NCBI GenBank assembly: GCA_052033915.1
Contig: JBPOJF010000011.1
Span: 39,203 to 103,202 of the forward strand
Direction of reading: 5' to 3'
Source: CALMZY01 sp052033915
Lineage (GTDB): Bacteria; Verrucomicrobiota; Kiritimatiellia; CAIQIC01; JAGNIJ01
DNA length: 64,000 nt
Below are positions 16,607 to 25,400 of the stretch, one piece after another. The translations under genes were made by a program, and so were the position numbers. Below the pieces are notes generated by a model. The model made no database searches, was not told the origin of the DNA, and saw only the letters and a program-made list of their open reading frames with translations. Every line of letters starts with the position of its first letter. Positions within the stretch are counted from its first letter, which is position 1.

Positions 16607-17103
16607 GCTCCGCGATCCTTTGCGGCGGTGGGCGGGAGAATTTCTTTCACCAGAATGCGAATCCCTTGCACCTGGATCACCTTGACCGGTTTTCCGCTCT
16701 CGATCCAGCTCCCGTTGGTGACCACGTCCACGCGCTTGCCGTCGAACTTCGCGATGCCGGCGGGGCGGAGAACGCTCATCGTGACGCCTTCCTTGCCAAG
16801 CAGGTCCATGAATTCGAGCGAGGCGGACTTGAACGACTTGCCGTTGTCGGCGAGGGTCAGGCTCTTGCCCAGCCGGGATCTCGGAAAGAACTTCACCCAG
16901 ATGACGATGCAGATTCCGGAAAGGACAATAATCGCCAGCGTGTTGAGCAGCGCGATGTCCATCGGGAATATGAAAAAGCTGACGACGATGGCGGCGAGCA
17001 GACTCATCGTGCCGATCAACCCGATCACGCCGCCGGGAAGAAAGATTTCCGCGCCGATCAGGAAAAGCCCCGCGATAATCAGAATGACATACAGCAGGAA
17101 CAT
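16603..17103 (-). CDS. Short NfeD family protein (no protease domain)
   Basis: 166 residues from the ATG at 17103; the longer frame overlaps the upstream gene. Four membrane segments (MFLLYVILIIAGLFLIGAEI, PGGVIGLIGTMSLLAAIVVSFFIF, LLNTLAIIVLSGICIVIWV) precede a C-terminal OB-fold NfeD domain (about 95-160: GVTMSVLRPAGIAKFDGKRVDVVTNGSWIESG, then VKVIQVQGIRILVKE). Short NfeD proteins partner flotillin-like proteins. The start is 13 bases after the long NfeD stop, and the stop overlaps the next start. Confidence 0.9.
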   Translation of the reverse strand: MFLLYVILIIAGLFLIGAEIFLPGGVIGLIGTMSLLAAIVVSFFIFPMDIALLNTLAIIVLSGICIVIWVKFFPRSRLGKSLTLADNGKSFKSASLEFMDLLGKEGVTMSVLRPAGIAKFDGKRVDVVTNGSWIESGKPVKVIQVQGIRILVKEILPPTAAKDRGA

Positions 17104-17116
17104 GGTTCGATTTCCG

Positions 17117-18529
17117 TTACACGCTTTTCTCCGCAACCGCCTCCACAATAATACGGTTTCCGTGAGTTTCCACAACCCGTATCCGCGTTCCGCCCGCCAG
17201 ATAATCGCCGCGCGTGACGACATCGAGTCTTCGATCTCCGAACTCCGCGGCGCCGGCGGGGCGGAGCGGAGAGAGCGCACGGCCTTCAAGGCCGACCAGC
17301 GAGTCCGAGTCGTCCGACGCGGCATAGCCGTCTTTTCGGCTGGTTGTTGCGTCGAGCCCGATGTTTTTGAACAGCCGGGTTCCCGGAAGATATTTTCCGA
17401 GGAACATGGCGACCACGGTCGTCCCGATCAGCGCGACGGACAGCTTGATCAGGGGAATCTGCACGACGGGCCATGTCGGATACCACGGCCCTCCGGGATA
17501 TTTCTCGACCATCGCATCGAAGATCGCCCAGAGCATCATGGCGATGCCCAGGAATCCGAGGAGCCCGAAGCCGGGGATGAAAAGCAGTTCGACCACGAGG
17601 AGCGCGACCCCGAGAAGGAAGATGAGGATATCCTCCGCGCCGGCGAGTCCGGCGATGTGATGACCCCAGAAGAAAATCACGAGGCAGATCACGCCGACAA
17701 CGCCGGGCAGGACCGCGCCCTGCATCTTGAATTCCACGTAGAGGCCGAGCAGTCCCACGATCAGGAAGATCGGAGCGAGCGCGGCGATATACCGCGCGAC
17801 CTTCTCGATGCCCGTCACCTGCAGTTCCTTGACCGTCGCGTTTTCGAGACCGACGCCCTTCAGCATGTCGTTGACATCCTTGAACGTGCCCTTGGACAGC
17901 AGGGGAATCTGGTCCTTGCCCACTTTCCGCTCTGCCTCGACATTGGTCAGGGTCAGCAATTGCCCCGCGGGGCTGATGACCTCATTGCCGATTTTGAACT
18001 CGAGTTCGCGGCGGACCATTTTCTCCGCAAGCTCCTTGTTGTGTCCGCCTTCCTCCGCGGCGGCGCGGACGAGCGCCGCGACCGCGGAGACGGTCTTCTC
18101 TTTGATGTCATCGGGCATCTCCTGCGCGCCGCCGATGGGCGACATCATGATCGGCATGGCGTCGCCGATGACCGTGCCGGGCGCCATGTAGATGTTCTTC
18201 GTGGCCAGCGCGATGATCGCGCCCGCCGAAAACGCGTCCTTCTCCACGAACGTGTACGTCGGGACCTTGATCTTCTGGATCGTGCGGACGATGTCGCTCG
18301 CCGCCTGGAGCGTGCCGCCCGGCGTGTCCATGACGAAGATGACCGCCTTGGCGTTGACATCCTCGGCTTCCGCCACGCCGCGGCGGATGACGTAGAGGAG
18401 GGCCGGCTCGATCATCCCGCGGATGGGAATGGTGTAGACGACGTCGGCCGATGCCGTGGCCCCCTCGCTCCAGCCCGGAGCGGGGACGAGCATCGAGACC
18501 AGCAGAGCCATGAACATGAGTCTTTTCAT
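17117..18529 (-). CDS. Long NfeD protein: membrane-bound ClpP-class serine protease
   Basis: 470 residues from the ATG at 18529, preferred over 18544 because GGGGAC lies about 8 bases upstream. Signal peptide (MKRLMFMALLVSMLVPAPGWS), then a ClpP/crotonase-fold protease: MDTPGGTL (oxyanion glycines) and DAFSAGAIIA with the catalytic serine (Ser101). The general-base lysine is probably in the DDIKEKTVS stretch. Four to five membrane spans follow (IAALAPIFLIVGLLGLYV, AVLPGVVGVICLVIFFWG, ILIFLLGVALLVVELLFI, LLGFLGIAMMLWAI), and a C-terminal NfeD OB domain (LRPAGAAEFGDRRLDVVTRGDYLAGG). In the family such proteins cleave stomatin/flotillin-type partners. It heads the FloA operon. Confidence 0.92.
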   Translation of the reverse strand: MKRLMFMALLVSMLVPAPGWSEGATASADVVYTIPIRGMIEPALLYVIRRGVAEAEDVNAKAVIFVMDTPGGTLQAASDIVRTIQKIKVPTYTFVEKDAFSAGAIIALATKNIYMAPGTVIGDAMPIMMSPIGGAQEMPDDIKEKTVSAVAALVRAAAEEGGHNKELAEKMVRRELEFKIGNEVISPAGQLLTLTNVEAERKVGKDQIPLLSKGTFKDVNDMLKGVGLENATVKELQVTGIEKVARYIAALAPIFLIVGLLGLYVEFKMQGAVLPGVVGVICLVIFFWGHHIAGLAGAEDILIFLLGVALLVVELLFIPGFGLLGFLGIAMMLWAIFDAMVEKYPGGPWYPTWPVVQIPLIKLSVALIGTTVVAMFLGKYLPGTRLFKNIGLDATTSRKDGYAASDDSDSLVGLEGRALSPLRPAGAAEFGDRRLDVVTRGDYLAGGTRIRVVETHGNRIIVEAVAEKSV

Positions 18530-18645
18530 AATCAGCGTCCCCATAAAAATACCTTAACGCAGAAGATGGCAGGTAGCAATAAGATAGCCGCACGCCGGGC
18601 TTGGAAGTGCAGGCCGGGATGCTATAAGAGGATCATAACAGGGTG

Positions 18646-18678
18646 GGCAGAATCATTCTGACGACGATGATTCTGTCG
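18646..18678. repeat. Palindromic ATGATTCTGTC-type element, copy 1
   Basis: CAGAATCAT (18648-18656) and ATGATTCTG (18667-18675) are exact inverted arms around 10 bases, in the gap between the NfeD operon and the SDR gene. A related arrangement with the same arm sequence occurs at 33712-33772. Confidence 0.55.
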
Positions 18679-18781
18679 TTATCGAGGCATATTGCGAAAA
18701 CTTACCCATGCTGAAATAGCCGTCTATCAACTCGGCTCGGTATTAAGGAAAGGCCCGAATCGTGGCGGGAGAAGCGCGTGG

Positions 18782-19498
18782 ATGAATCTAAACGGTAAAA
18801 CAGCCCTCGTCACCGGCGGGGCGGTGCGCATCGGCGCGGCGATTTGCCGCGCGCTGGCGGCCGAGGGGGCGCGCGTGGTGGTCCACTACCGGCGCTCGAA
18901 AGGCGAGGCCGTGGCGCTGGCCGAGGAGTTGGGCGGACGGGCCGTGCAATCCGATCTCGCTTCCGAACTCGCGTGCGAGCGGCTGATCGCGCGCGCCGGC
19001 AAGCTCGACGTTCTCGTCAACAATGCGGCGGTGTTTCACAAGGACCCGCTGAAGGCGGTCACGGCGCGGAAGCTGGAGGAGGAATTCCGGCCGAACCTTT
19101 TCGCGCCGATCCTGCTGACGCGCGCGTTCGCCGCTCGGACCCGGCGCGGCGCGATCGTGAATCTTCTGGACCGGCGGATCACGAGCCTCGACCGCTCCGG
19201 CATTCCGTACGTTCTCAGCAAGAAGTCGCTGGCTGAGTTTACGAAGATCGCCGCGCTCGAACTCGCGCCCCGTATCACGGTCAACGCCGTCGCACCGGGC
19301 GCGGCGCTCCCGCCGCCGGGGAAGGGGAAGGCTTGCTTGAAGGATAAGGCCGGCCCGATCCCGATGGGCCGGCTCGTGAAGCCGGAGGAAGTTGCCGCCG
19401 CGGTCGTGTTCCTGGTGAAGAGCGAGGCCATCACGGGACAGATTCTCTTTGTGGACGGCGGGCAGAATCTGCTTGCAGACTTGACCCCCGACTTTTGA
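18782..19498 (+). CDS. Short-chain dehydrogenase/reductase, pteridine reductase / FolM-like
   Basis: 238 residues from the ATG at 18782. The Rossmann motif TGGAVRIG (11-18), NNAA (80-83) and YVLSK (Tyr143, Lys147) give the SDR signature. The usual catalytic serine position reads NLLD (Asp130), as in PTR1/FolM-type pteridine reductases rather than typical SDRs with a serine. The gene is 42 bases upstream of folB and close to folE, so reduction of dihydromonapterin or dihydrofolate is the likely job. FabG-like activity is possible, but the missing serine argues against it. GGGAGAAG precedes the ATG. Confidence 0.72.
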   Translation: MNLNGKTALVTGGAVRIGAAICRALAAEGARVVVHYRRSKGEAVALAEELGGRAVQSDLASELACERLIARAGKLDVLVNNAAVFHKDPLKAVTARKLEEEFRPNLFAPILLTRAFAARTRRGAIVNLLDRRITSLDRSGIPYVLSKKSLAEFTKIAALELAPRITVNAVAPGAALPPPGKGKACLKDKAGPIPMGRLVKPEEVAAAVVFLVKSEAITGQILFVDGGQNLLADLTPDF

Positions 19499-19509
19499 CG
19501 CTTGGGGTC

Positions 19510-19536
19510 GACTTTGGACCTTGGGCTTTGGACTTG
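19510..19536. repeat. Heptad array (TTTGGAC/CTTTGGA-type) before folB
   Basis: GACTTTGGACCTTGGGCTTT and the bases after it make an imperfect array of a 7-8 base unit, ending just before the folB ATG. Similar simple arrays precede other genes in this window. Confidence 0.5.
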
Positions 19537-19540
19537 AACC

Positions 19541-19894
19541 ATGGACAAAATCTATATTCGAGATTTGGCGCTCCGCTGCATCATCGGCGTGCATCCCGAG
19601 GAACGGCGCGAGAAGCAGGACGTGGTTATCCGCCTTGTCCTCGAGTGCGATCATTCGGCGGCGGCGAAGAGCGATGATCTGGCCGACGCGGTCGACTACG
19701 AGGCCATCCAGAAGGAAGTGATCCAACTCGTCGAGAACAGTTCATTCAACCTGATCGAGAGTCTGGCTGAGCGCATCGCGCAGTTGTGTCTCCAGAACCC
19801 GAAGGTCGAGAAGGCGATTGTGACCGTGGACAAGCCCGCCGCGCTGCGGTTCGCGAAGAGCGTCGCCGTGGAGGTCACGCGCGGTCAATCGTAG
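19541..19894 (+). CDS. folB: Dihydroneopterin aldolase
   Basis: 117 residues, normal length. MDKIYIRDLALRCIIGVHPEERREKQ holds the conserved substrate glutamate region (GVHPEER), followed by DLADAVDYEAI and SFNLIESLAERIAQ, where the ESLAE glutamate binds the pterin. VDKPAALRFAKSVAVEV is the C-terminal strand with the conserved KP. FolB cleaves dihydroneopterin to 6-hydroxymethyl-dihydropterin and glycolaldehyde. It follows the SDR gene on the same strand and converges on folE. The start is directly preceded by a heptad array and has no clear Shine-Dalgarno site. Confidence 0.93.
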   Translation: MDKIYIRDLALRCIIGVHPEERREKQDVVIRLVLECDHSAAAKSDDLADAVDYEAIQKEVIQLVENSSFNLIESLAERIAQLCLQNPKVEKAIVTVDKPAALRFAKSVAVEVTRGQS

Positions 19895-19956
19895 TCGCAA
19901 TTGCGCTGAGCGCGGGTTTCAAGCGGTTCGAGGCGCCGGACCGGCGCAACGACGGA

Positions 19957-20514
19957 TTACACAACCCGGGAGTCGTTGCCGATCAGGTCGAGGAATTCGG
20001 TCCTCGTGGCGATGGAGTCGTGGAAGCTGCCGAGCATCGCGGACGTAATCATGCTGGAATTCTGCTTCTCCACGCCCCGCATCATCATGCAGAGGTGCCG
20101 GGCCTCGATGACGACGCCCACGCCCTCGGGGGAGAGGTTGTCCATGATCACGCGCGCGATCTGGTTGGTCAGCCGCTCCTGAAGCTGGAGGCGGCGCGCG
20201 AAGATGTCGGCCAGGCGCGCCAGCTTGCTCACCCCGAACACCTTCCCTTTGGGAATGTAGCCGATATGGCAGCGGCCGAAGAAGGGGAGCATGTGGTGTT
20301 CGCACAGACTGTAGATCTCAATGTCCTTCACAATGATCATGTGGTTGGCCTCGACGTCGAAAATCGCCGAGTTGATCACCTCGTTGACATCCTGCTTATA
20401 GCCGTGGGTGAGGAATGCCCAGGCGTCGGCCACCCGTTCAGGGGTGTGCTGCAACCCTTGCCGGTCCGGGTCTTCGCCGATTGCCTTCAGCCACTGTTTG
20501 ACGAGTTCTTCCAT
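19957..20514 (-). CDS. folE: GTP cyclohydrolase I, zinc type IA
   Basis: 185 residues. SLCEHHMLPFFG (Cys71, His74) and HLCMMMRGV (Cys142) supply the three zinc ligands. GRCHIGYIPKGKVFGVSKLAR and TRTEFLDLI are conserved. It converts GTP to dihydroneopterin triphosphate, the first step of folate (or queuosine) synthesis. It is convergent with folB and the FolM-like gene. The upstream gap (20515-20665) holds a heptad-type array (20564-20596). Confidence 0.95.
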   Translation of the reverse strand: MEELVKQWLKAIGEDPDRQGLQHTPERVADAWAFLTHGYKQDVNEVINSAIFDVEANHMIIVKDIEIYSLCEHHMLPFFGRCHIGYIPKGKVFGVSKLARLADIFARRLQLQERLTNQIARVIMDNLSPEGVGVVIEARHLCMMMRGVEKQNSSMITSAMLGSFHDSIATRTEFLDLIGNDSRVV

Positions 20515-20563
20515 AAGCGTTTTTTATACGACAATGCAGGCTTTTGCGGCAACCCAAAGAGAT

Positions 20564-20596
20564 GAACCGCGAAACACACGAAATATACGAAAGCGG
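20564..20596. repeat. ACGAAA-type heptad array upstream of folE
   Basis: ACCGCGAAACACACGAAATA and the following bases form an imperfect array of a 7-10 base unit. In frame it would read as FRxFRG or FxxFVCFAV peptides, a common sign of dispersed intergenic repeats mis-called as protein. Confidence 0.5.
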
Positions 20597-20665
20597 AAAG
20601 GCCGGAGGGGATAAGCGGGCTTCGCCTTGCCCAGAAAAACCCCAGGGGTTGCGCGTGTTTCGCCG

Positions 20666-20866
20666 TTAACTGCCTCCGGCCGTTGTTTCCACTTCGGCCT
20701 GGGCGGTTGCCGCGCCGGCTGCGGAAGGAGCGGAAGTCGCTTCCTCGACGGGCTCGAAGCTCTCGGGGCCCACGGCGCAGACGGGACACAGATCGGGCGG
20801 TGCATCGCCGTGGTGGATATAGCCGCAGACGACGCACCGCCATGATGTGGAGCTTTTGCCGGTCAC
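20666..20866 (-). CDS. Rubredoxin-like protein with Ala/Thr-rich tail
   Basis: 66 residues from a GTG at 20866 that overlaps the rubrerythrin stop (GTGA). WRCVVCGYIHHG and CPVCAVGPESFEP give the two Cys pairs of a rubredoxin iron site, in the short spacing of rubrerythrin-type rubredoxin domains. The last 25 residues are Ala, Thr and Glu rich. It is probably an electron donor to the rubrerythrin encoded immediately upstream. The longer open frame is not coding. Confidence 0.82.
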   Translation of the reverse strand: MTGKSSTSWRCVVCGYIHHGDAPPDLCPVCAVGPESFEPVEEATSAPSAAGAATAQAEVETTAGGS

Positions 20867-21363
20867 TTGATTTCGACGTACTTGTTTTTCGGAACGCCGC
20901 AGATCGGGCATTTCTCGGGAAGAACGCCGATTTCCACGTCGCCGCAGATCGGGCAGAGATAGACGACCGCGTTCGTCAGGTCCTGACCGTTCTTCACCAT
21001 GTCCAGCGCCTTCTGGTAGAGATCGTAGTGAACCTTCTCCGCGGCCATGGCGAACTCGAAAGCACGAATCGCGGCCTTGTTGTTTTCCGCCTTCGCCTCT
21101 GCCAGGAATTTCGGATACATCTGCTGGAACTCGTATTCCTCCCCGTCGCGCGCGACGACCAGGTTCTCGGCCGTGCTCTTGATTCCGCCCATGAGGTCCA
21201 GTTGCTTGAGGGCGTGAACGGTCTCCGCCTCCGCGATTGCGCGAAACAGTTTTGCGACCTGCGGGAACCCCTCCGCTTCCGCCTTTTTCGCAAACGCCGT
21301 GTACTTCCGGTTCGCCTGGCTCTCGCCGGCGAATCCTTCTTTCAGATTCTCCATGGTTGCCAT
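20863..21363 (-). CDS. Rubrerythrin
   Basis: 166 residues from the ATG at 21363, with GAGGAG 8 bases before it. The four-helix diiron domain shows ExxH motifs: ETVH (47-50) and EKVH (109-112), with GES (Glu14) and EEYEF (about 75-79) supplying further carboxylates. The C-terminal rubredoxin domain has CPIC (137-140) and CPIC (152-155). It reduces hydrogen peroxide in the cytoplasm using NADH-derived electrons. It is translationally coupled to the separate rubredoxin gene, and points to an anaerobic or microaerophilic lifestyle. Confidence 0.94.
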   Translation of the reverse strand: MATMENLKEGFAGESQANRKYTAFAKKAEAEGFPQVAKLFRAIAEAETVHALKQLDLMGGIKSTAENLVVARDGEEYEFQQMYPKFLAEAKAENNKAAIRAFEFAMAAEKVHYDLYQKALDMVKNGQDLTNAVVYLCPICGDVEIGVLPEKCPICGVPKNKYVEIK

Positions 21364-21489
21364 ATGTGTCTCCTCGTGTTTGTTCACCCCTTGTTCGGTG
21401 GGGATGGTGAGAAAACATACATCCGAAATCAAGCTCTGCAAGTTCGCAGGGCCTGTAAATCATCGTCAACCGGTTATTGAGTTTTTCCG

Positions 21490-21511
21490 GCGCAAGGAGT
21501 ATTCCTTGCGC
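21490..21511 (+). promoter_or_regulatory. Hairpin that sequesters the Shine-Dalgarno of the SAM hydrolase gene
   Basis: GCGCAAGGA and its exact complement TCCTTGCGC surround GTAT, a 9-bp perfect stem. The AAGGAG at 21494-21499 is inside the 5' arm and the GTG start is at 21514. When folded, the ribosome site is masked. This could be a translational control element; no ligand-binding aptamer is visible. Confidence 0.45.
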
Positions 21512-21513
21512 CC

Positions 21514-22383
21514 GTGAAGGCGGAACGGACGATTGTCACGTTTTTGACCGATTTTGGCGCGGCGGATGCATACGTTGCCGCGATGAAGGGCGTGGTTCTT
21601 TCGCTCGCGCCGCAGGCGACGCTGGTTGACATCTCCCACGAGATTCCCCCGCAGGACATCCGCGCCGGCGCGTGGGTTCTCGGGCAGGCCTGGAGTTCCT
21701 TCCCGGCGGGGACGATCCACGTCGCCGTGATTGATCCCGGAGTGGGAACGGACCGGAAAGCGCTGCTTGTCGAAGCGGACGGGCAATTGTTTCTCGGGCC
21801 GGACAACGGGTTGCTGTCGTGGGTGCTCAAGCAGGCCGGGCAGGTCGCGCTGCGGACACTCCGCCCGGAGGTGCATCGGCCGGGCGAGGCGTCGGCGACG
21901 TTTCACGGGCGCGACGTTTTCGCGCACGCGGCCGGACGGCTGGCGAGCGGGCGCGCGACGGCGACGGACCTCTCGGAGAAGACCGACTCGGTCATCATGC
22001 CGCCGTGGGCGAGGGTTGCCGTGGAGCGCGACCGGATCGTCGGCGAGGTCGTGCATATCGACCGCTTCGGCAACCTGGTCACGAACATCCAGCGGAAGCA
22101 GATGGAGGAAGCGCGCTGGCCGCGATTTGCGATCCAGGCGGGGGCGTTGTCGAACGTACGGCTTTGCCGCACGTACGGCGACGTGAAGGCGGGCGAACTG
22201 ATTGCTCTGTTCGGCTCATCCGGCACGCTGGAACTTGCCGTCGCCGGCGGATCGGCGGCGGCAAACACGCATCTGGCGCGCGGCGCGATGGTCACCGTGG
22301 CGTGCGGCCTCGACGGCGGCCTTCCGCCGCATCCGGCTGCGGAAACCCCAGCGCCTGCCTGCCGGAAAACAGACGGGTCCTGA
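21514..22383 (+). CDS. S-adenosylmethionine hydrolase (adenosine-forming), DUF62 family
   Basis: 289 residues from a GTG at 21514. FLTDFGAADAYVAAMKGV, DISHEIPPQDIRAGAWVL, VAVIDPGVGT, GPDNGLLSW and HIDRFGNLVTN are the conserved blocks of the SAM hydroxide adenosyltransferase family, relatives of fluorinase/chlorinase. The enzyme uses hydroxide to split SAM into adenosine and methionine. The last 45 residues are low-complexity and outside the usual fold. It is divergent from rubrerythrin across 150 bases. AAGGAG is 14 bases before the GTG and lies in a perfect hairpin, so initiation may be weak or controlled. An ATG start further in is not supported. Confidence 0.85.
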   Translation: MKAERTIVTFLTDFGAADAYVAAMKGVVLSLAPQATLVDISHEIPPQDIRAGAWVLGQAWSSFPAGTIHVAVIDPGVGTDRKALLVEADGQLFLGPDNGLLSWVLKQAGQVALRTLRPEVHRPGEASATFHGRDVFAHAAGRLASGRATATDLSEKTDSVIMPPWARVAVERDRIVGEVVHIDRFGNLVTNIQRKQMEEARWPRFAIQAGALSNVRLCRTYGDVKAGELIALFGSSGTLELAVAGGSAAANTHLARGAMVTVACGLDGGLPPHPAAETPAPACRKTDGS

Positions 22384-22465
22384 CACCGATTGTGCATACT
22401 TGTAGTGCGGCGTCGCATGCGTCACTATGTGCCGCAGGCGCTTGTTATGGCTGGGGGAAAAATCC

Positions 22466-25400
22466 ATGAGAGCACGACTTGTCACGCTGACTTGTTTTCT
22501 CTTTTCCGTCGCGGTTGCGCAGGCCGCGGTCTGGTATGTGTCGCCCTCGGGCAGTGACGCCGCGGACGGCACGAACTGGGCGACGGCCAAGGCCACGATC
22601 CAGGCGGGCGTGAACGCCGCGGCGGCGGGCGACACGGTGCTGGTGACGAACGGCTGGTACGAGACCGGCGGGCAGAAGGCGTCGGGCAGTTCGCTGACCA
22701 ACCGCGTGTGCGTGACGCAAGCCGTCGCCGTGGTCAGCGTGAACGGGCCGGAGGTGACGACCATTGCCGGCCGCGCGACGAACGGGGGGCTCGCGGTGCG
22801 CGGTGTGTATCTGAGCAACGGGGCGGTTCTGCACGGGTTTACGGTCACGCGCGGCGCCACGCGGACATCCGGAAGTTATCTCGACATGTGCGCCGGCGGC
22901 ATCCTGTGCGTTGCGGGGACCAATGTCGTCGTCTCCAACTGTGTCATCGCGGGCAACTCCGCCGCGAGCATGGGTGGAGGAATCTACGACGGCCTCGTTG
23001 TGAATTGCACGCTGGCGTCAAACGCGGCGCCCTATGGCGGCGGCTGTTCGCTGAGCGTCGTGCGCGACAGTCAGGTGCGGGGCAACTCGGCGGACTCTTA
23101 CGGCGGTGGAGGCTACGGCGCCGCGTTCTGGAACTGCATGATCGTCTCGAACGCGGCGACGGAAGAGGGGGGCGGAGTCTATGACTCCACGGCGGTCAAC
23201 TGCCTCCTGACCGGAAACGCGGCGCGATACGGCGGGGGCGGTGTGTACGGCTATCTTTACGGTTGCACCGTGGTCGGCAACACCGCGAGGGAAATGGGCG
23301 GCGGCGCGATTGCGGCAAACGCGCGGAACAGCATCCTGTATCACAACAGCGCGCCCGAGGCGTCGAACGATTACGCCAACACGTTGTCGTTCTGCTGCAC
23401 CGCGCCGCCGGTCGCCGGCGAGGGCAACCTCGATGCCGATCCGATGCTGTTGTGTCGCGCGAATCCGCGGCTCCGGGCCGGGTCGCCGTGCATTGACGCA
23501 GGGACAAACCTGCCCTGGGTGATCGGCGGGCAGGATCTCGCGGACCGGCCGAGGCTGATCGGCGAACGCCTGGACCTGGGCGCGTACGAATTTCAGGAAG
23601 ACGGGGCAACCGGCGTCATCAGCGCGGCGATCGGGGTGCCGTGGACGAACGCGGCCGTTCTGTTTCCAACGCCGTTCCAGGCGGACATCCAGGGCGAGGC
23701 CGTCGGCTTCGCGTGGTCGTGGGGCGACGGCGGGGCGGTTGCGAACGAGGAGCGGGTGGAGCACGCGTTTGCGACCGCGGGCGTTTATCAGGTGGTGCTG
23801 ACGGCGTCGAACCGGACGGTGACCGCGGCGGCCACCGTCACTGTGACCGTCGTGGAGAACGCGGTCTACTACGTGTCGCCCGGCGCGGGCCATGTGTCGC
23901 CGTTCACCAACTGGTCGGATGCGGCGACGGATATTCAGTCGGCCGTGGATGTCGCGGCGGCGGGTGGGCGGGTCCTTGTGAGCAACGGGACGTATTCGAC
24001 CGGCGGCGCGGCGGGCTATCCGGCGTCGAGCCGACTGACGAACCGCGTGGCGATTTACCGGCCGATGACGGTGCAGAGCGTGAACGGGCCGGACGTGACC
24101 TTCATCGTGGGCCGGCGCGACGCGGCGACGAACGGGCCGGCGGCGGTGCGCGGCGTGTACCTCGCGGACGGCGCGTCGCTGATCGGGTTCACGGTGACGA
24201 ACGGCGCGACTCTGGCCGGCGGAAACCTGACGAACGAGTTGAGCGGCGCGGGAATCCTGTGCGCCGGGTCCGGTTGTACGATCTCGAACTGCGTGGTGAG
24301 GAACGGCATTGCGAAAGGCGGGGGCGGAGGCGTGTGGGGCGGTCGGCTGTGGAACAGCCTCGTGATGGCGAACGCTGCGAGCAACGGCGCCGGCGCGTAT
24401 GGCGCGTCGCTGGTGGATTCGATCCTGGAGCGGAATTCGGCGCGGCATAGCGGAGGCGGAGCATACGGCGGAACGCTGTCGGGCTGCATGGTGACCGGCA
24501 ACTACGCGAACGGATGGGGCGGCGGCTTGTGGGGCGGCACGTGCTCCAACGGCGCGCTTGTGGACAATAGAGGGGACAGCGGCGGCGGCGGCGCGTACCG
24601 GAGCTTGCTCGTCGATTGCTCCCTCTCAAGCAATATCTCAAAGTGGGGTTCGGGCGGCGGGTTGTCGGGAGGGATCGCGAGCAACTGTGTGTTCTCCTCG
24701 AATTGGGCCCGCGATGGCGGCGGGGCCTGCGAGAGCGCTCTGTTCAACTGTGTCCTGTCGAACAACACGTCCGCGGGATTCGGAGGCGGCGCCTACGGAT
24801 GCGCGGTGCGGGCTTGCACGCTTGTGGGGAACTGGGGAACCCAGGGCGGTGGCGCGCGCAGTTGCACGGTGGATTGCAGCCGGATCGAGGGCAACCGCGC
24901 GTGGGAGTACGGCGGCGGGACGATGCACGGCGTGGTGCGTGACTCCACCCTCGCAGGGAACCGGTCGGAGGAGGTCGGCGGCGGAGCGAGCTTTGGGACG
25001 TTGTATCGCTGCGTGATCCGCGACAACGAGGCCGTGGAGAGCGGCGGCGGCGAGTACTACGCGGCGCTCGAGAACTGCGCGGTCATCGGCAACCACTCGG
25101 GGGTCGGCGGCGGCGGCTACTACGGTACGTTCACGAACTGCACGGTGGTCGGCAACTCGGCGCTCGACTGCGGCGGCACGTATGCCGCGAAAGTGAAGAA
25201 CTCCATCGTCTACTTCAATCAGGCGCCCGGAAATTCCAACCACGTGTCGTGCTCGTTCAGTTCGTCCTGCGCCGCGCCGCCGGCCGTCGGCGAGGGCAAC
25301 CTCGATGCCGATCCGCAACTCGTCAGCTTCGGCAACCCGCGCCTGCTGCCGGGGTCGCCGTGTATCGACGCGGGCACGAACCTGCCGGGACAATCGTCGG

